Source: CAIWHR01 sp963724975
Lineage (GTDB): Bacteria > Pseudomonadota > Gammaproteobacteria > Burkholderiales > Casimicrobiaceae
Direction: 5' to 3'
Assembly: GCA_963724975.1 (NCBI GenBank)
Contig: CAVRXB010000011.1
Location: 186,001 to 250,000, forward strand
DNA length: 64,000 nucleotides
In this document: in pieces, positions 61,569 through 64,000 of the stretch
Layout: every line of letters begins with the position of its first letter
Position numbering within the stretch: the stretch's first letter is position 1
Made by a program: the position numbers and the translations under genes
Notes under the pieces: model-generated
Databases searched by the model: none
What the model was told of the DNA's origin: nothing
What the model saw: the letters and a program-made list of their open reading frames with translations, nothing else

Positions 61569-62624
61569 ATGACGTACCTCGCGAAACCCAAGCTTCACCA
61601 TCCCGACCTGCCGCGCAACAAGCTCGGCTACACGCGCCGCGACTACGAGGGCGCGATCTCGACGCTGTGCGCGGGGTGCGGCCACGATTCGATCTCGGCG
61701 GCGATCGTCCAGGCATTCTTCGACCTCGACATCGAGCCGCATCGCGTGGCGAAATTGTCGGGGATCGGTTGCTCGTCGAAGACGCCGACGTATTTCCTCG
61801 GCAATTCGCACGGCTTCAACAGCGTGCACGGCCGCATGCCGTCGGTCCTGACCGGCGCCAATCTCGCCAACCGCGATCTCATCTATCTCGGAGTTTCCGG
61901 CGACGGCGACTCGGCGTCGATTGGCATCGGCCAATTCATGCATGTGCTGCGTCGCGGCGTCAACATGGTCTATATCGTCGAAAACAACGGCGTCTACGGC
62001 CTCACCAAAGGCCAGTTCTCGGCGACGGCGGACAAGGGATCGAAGGCGAAGCGCGGCGCGGTGAACAGCGACGAGCCGATCGACATGGTGATGCTCGCAT
62101 TGCAGATGGGCGCGACGTTCGTCGCCCGGGCGTTTTCGGGCGACAAGGAGCAGCTCGTTCCACTGATTGAAGCAGCGGTTCTGCACAAGGGTGCCGCCTT
62201 CATCGATGTCGTTTCGCCGTGTGTTGCGTTCAATAACCATCCGGGCTCGACCAAGAGTTACGATTACGTCCGCGAGCACAACGAGGCGGTCAATTTCCTC
62301 GACGTGATGGTTCCGCGTGAGCCGATCTCGACAACCTACGGCGCGGGCAGCGTGCAGGAAGTGATGCTGCACGACGGCGGCATGATCCGGCTGCGCAAGG
62401 TGCACCCGGAATTCGACCCGACGGACAAGATCGCCGCGATGAACCACCTGCAGGAGCGGCACGCGGCAGGCGAAGTCGTCACCGGGCTCCTGTATGCGCA
62501 GCCCGATTCGCGCGACCTGCACGATGCGCAGGAGACTGTCGACGCACCTCTCAACACGCTGCGCGATGCCGATCTGATTCCGGGCGGCGCAGCGCTCGCG
62601 GCATTCAACGAAAGCCTCCGTTAG
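61569..62624 (+). CDS. second 2-oxoacid:ferredoxin oxidoreductase beta subunit
   Basis: 351 residues. Cys set LCAGCGHDSISAAIVQAFFD and SGIGCSSKTPTYFLGNSHGF; TPP motif VSGDGDSASIGIGQFMHVLR followed by VENNGVYGLTKGQFSATADK. All cofactor residues are present. Starts 25 bases after its alpha partner. It closes the island and is followed by the AsmA gene after 39 bases. Confidence 0.9.
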   Translation: MTYLAKPKLHHPDLPRNKLGYTRRDYEGAISTLCAGCGHDSISAAIVQAFFDLDIEPHRVAKLSGIGCSSKTPTYFLGNSHGFNSVHGRMPSVLTGANLANRDLIYLGVSGDGDSASIGIGQFMHVLRRGVNMVYIVENNGVYGLTKGQFSATADKGSKAKRGAVNSDEPIDMVMLALQMGATFVARAFSGDKEQLVPLIEAAVLHKGAAFIDVVSPCVAFNNHPGSTKSYDYVREHNEAVNFLDVMVPREPISTTYGAGSVQEVMLHDGGMIRLRKVHPEFDPTDKIAAMNHLQERHAAGEVVTGLLYAQPDSRDLHDAQETVDAPLNTLRDADLIPGGAALAAFNESLR

Positions 62625-62663
62625 CGCGTGAGCGGTACGCAGGTCACGCGGTAGAATTCGCAT

Positions 62664-64000
62664 ATGCGCATTTTCTGGACGATCCTGGGGATTGCGGGCG
62701 GCCTCGTCCTGCTTCTGCTCATCGGCGTTGCAATCGCCGTCTGGACGGTCGACGTCAATCAATTCGTTGCCCCGATCCAGAAAAAAGTGAAAGAGGCGAC
62801 CGGCCGCGATCTCACCATCGGCGGTGGCGTGCGCCTTTCGCTCGGGCTCGAGCCGAAGCTCGTCCTGAACGATGTCCACTTCGGCAATGCCTCTTGGGCC
62901 AAGGAAAGGGATCTGGCGTCGGCCAAGCAAGTTGAAGCCGACGTCGCCCTGTTGCCGCTGCTGCAGCGCCGCTTCGAGGTCATCCGGCTTAACCTGGTGG
63001 ATCCCGTCATCACGCTCGAGACCGGCGCCGGCGGCAAAGTGAACTGGGAGTTCGGAACAGGCGCCCCGGCCGGACCTCCGATCGCCGCCGCCGGGGCAGG
63101 TGCGGCATCGACCCTTGCAAACTTCGGGATCGCCAATGTGGTGATCGAAAACGGCACGTTGACGGTCCGCGACGCGAGTGGCGCGGTGACGCGCGTCACC
63201 ATCGACCGCTTCGCTGCGCAGGCGCGCAATTCCGCCTCGCCGATCAACGCAGAGTTCCGCGGAAAGGTCGACGACGTTCCGATCTCGCTCTCCGGCAACC
63301 TTGGTCCGATCGACACGCTCGTGCAGCGGCGCGAACCGTACCCGGTCACCGTCAAGGGCCAGGTCGCCGGCCGCGAGGCGAATCTCGGGACCAAAGTTCG
63401 CATCATCGACGGGACGACGCATCTCGAGGACCTCGCCGTCGGGTTTGGCTCCAGCAAGGCGACCGGCGAAGCGACCGTCGCGACTGGCGCGCGCAAGAAG
63501 GTCACACTGCGCCTCTCATCTCCGTCGATCGCGCTCGCCGACCTAAAGCTGCCGTCGTCCACTGCGCCCGGCGCCGCGGCCGTCACGAAGGGGACGGCGC
63601 TGGCACCGGCACCAGCACCAGCATCGGGCAAGAAGGGATGGATTTTCTCCGACGAGCCCGTGTCGTTCGTCGGACTCGCGGGGTTGGACCTCGACGGCGA
63701 CGTCACGATCGGCGAGCTCAAGCTCGACGACAAGCAGAAGCTCACTGACGTCCATGTGCGGTTCACGTTGAAGGACGCTCATCTCGACGCGTCGGACCTG
63801 CAGGCGAAGTCGATGGGCGGCACCATGCATGGCTCGCTCAAGGTCGACGCGACGCATCCGGCAGAGCCGACGCTCGCGCTGGTTGGAGAAGCGAACGGCC
63901 TCGACCTCTCGGCGCTGCTCGCGGCGGCCGGATCGCCCCGCCAGGTCAAGGGCGGCAAGACGAACGTGACCGTCAACGTGACGACGCGCGGCACGACGGA
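62664..64000 (+). CDS. AsmA family protein (3' end outside window)
   Basis: The first 445 codons are open to the window end. Start: a signal-anchor helix (RIFWTILGIAGGLVLLLLIG) then AVWTVDVNQFVAPIQKKVKE, the classic AsmA N-terminus. Next TGRDLTIGGGVRLSLGLEPK and LNDVHFGNASW, with beta-rich repeats continuing. AsmA-like proteins are inner-membrane-anchored periplasmic proteins involved in outer-membrane lipid transport or assembly. ATG 62664 is the first good start. An antisense ORF overlapping this region is a shadow. Confidence 0.85.
   Translation, partial: MRIFWTILGIAGGLVLLLLIGVAIAVWTVDVNQFVAPIQKKVKEATGRDLTIGGGVRLSLGLEPKLVLNDVHFGNASWAKERDLASAKQVEADVALLPLLQRRFEVIRLNLVDPVITLETGAGGKVNWEFGTGAPAGPPIAAAGAGAASTLANFGIANVVIENGTLTVRDASGAVTRVTIDRFAAQARNSASPINAEFRGKVDDVPISLSGNLGPIDTLVQRREPYPVTVKGQVAGREANLGTKVRIIDGTTHLEDLAVGFGSSKATGEATVATGARKKVTLRLSSPSIALADLKLPSSTAPGAAAVTKGTALAPAPAPASGKKGWIFSDEPVSFVGLAGLDLDGDVTIGELKLDDKQKLTDVHVRFTLKDAHLDASDLQAKSMGGTMHGSLKVDATHPAEPTLALVGEANGLDLSALLAAAGSPRQVKGGKTNVTVNVTTRGTT

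Noticed and set aside
61509..63422. 637-residue antisense reading over korB2 and AsmA
   Set aside because: Shadow; the plus strand carries complete TPP motifs and an AsmA N-terminus.
1..64000. CRISPR array, prophage, IS element, tRNA or rRNA
   Set aside because: No regularly spaced repeats, transposase or phage proteins, and no cloverleaf or rRNA segments were seen.

Overview
The window is GC-rich, densely packed bacterial chromosome. The paa gene order, the PaaX/PaaN types and the abundance of TRAP and Bug-like transport and aromatic catabolism genes suggest a betaproteobacterium (Burkholderiales/Rhodocyclales-like). That assignment is inference from gene content; no rRNA or marker gene is present. 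I see no tRNA, rRNA, CRISPR array, insertion sequence or prophage. At least seven genes carry one apparent single-base indel each. This fits an unpolished long-read or metagenomic assembly better than gene decay, and it affects how the window should be read.

Layout. 1-3.0 kb: end of an acyl-CoA dehydrogenase plus a FadH-type dienoyl-CoA reductase. 3.1-3.6 kb: BON-LysM protein (Kbp/YgaU type). 3.65-6.3 kb (minus): a cyclopropane-fatty-acid-synthase-type methyltransferase and a FAD oxidoreductase, the pair that makes 10-methyl branched fatty acids in actinobacteria. 6.7-10.8 kb: a four-gene ABC importer. 10.8-14.7 kb: ketopantoate-reductase-like protein, fatty acid desaturase, geranylgeranyl-reductase-family flavoprotein (frameshifted), CHRD protein. 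14.8-25.8 kb: complete upper phenylacetyl-CoA pathway, paaX divergent from paaABCDE-N-G-H-I-K. 25.8-28.4 kb: an alpha-carbonic-anhydrase homologue with altered zinc ligands and a DUF885 peptidase-like protein. 28.4-36.5 kb: LysR regulator divergent from an indolepyruvate oxidoreductase pair, a thioesterase and a TRAP transporter, probably feeding arylpyruvates into the paa route. 36.6-39 kb: two metallo-beta-lactamase-fold proteins and a PAS protein. 39.1-44.3 kb: beta-helix protein, then an aromatic hydroxylase / DUF2783 / homogentisate-dioxygenase-like / cytidine-deaminase-like / enoyl-CoA hydratase group. 44.4-49.7 kb: lipoprotein, cardiolipin synthase, META-domain protein, an unknown protein and SelD. 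50-62.6 kb: a large redox island. 62.7 kb to the end: AsmA-family gene running off the window.

The most unusual part is 50.0-62.6 kb. It combines an NfnAB-like transhydrogenase pair, a 2-oxoacid:ferredoxin oxidoreductase (KorAB), a 738-residue unrecognised protein with a degenerate thiamine-pyrophosphate-domain-like middle and a C-terminal single-cluster Fe-S motif, a GltD-like flavoprotein fused to ferredoxin domains, and a second, divergent KorAB pair. An FNR/Anr-like site lies upstream. With the indolepyruvate pair, the window encodes three 2-oxoacid oxidoreductases alongside an oxygen-dependent epoxidase pathway, suggesting an organism that lives across oxic and oxygen-limited conditions.
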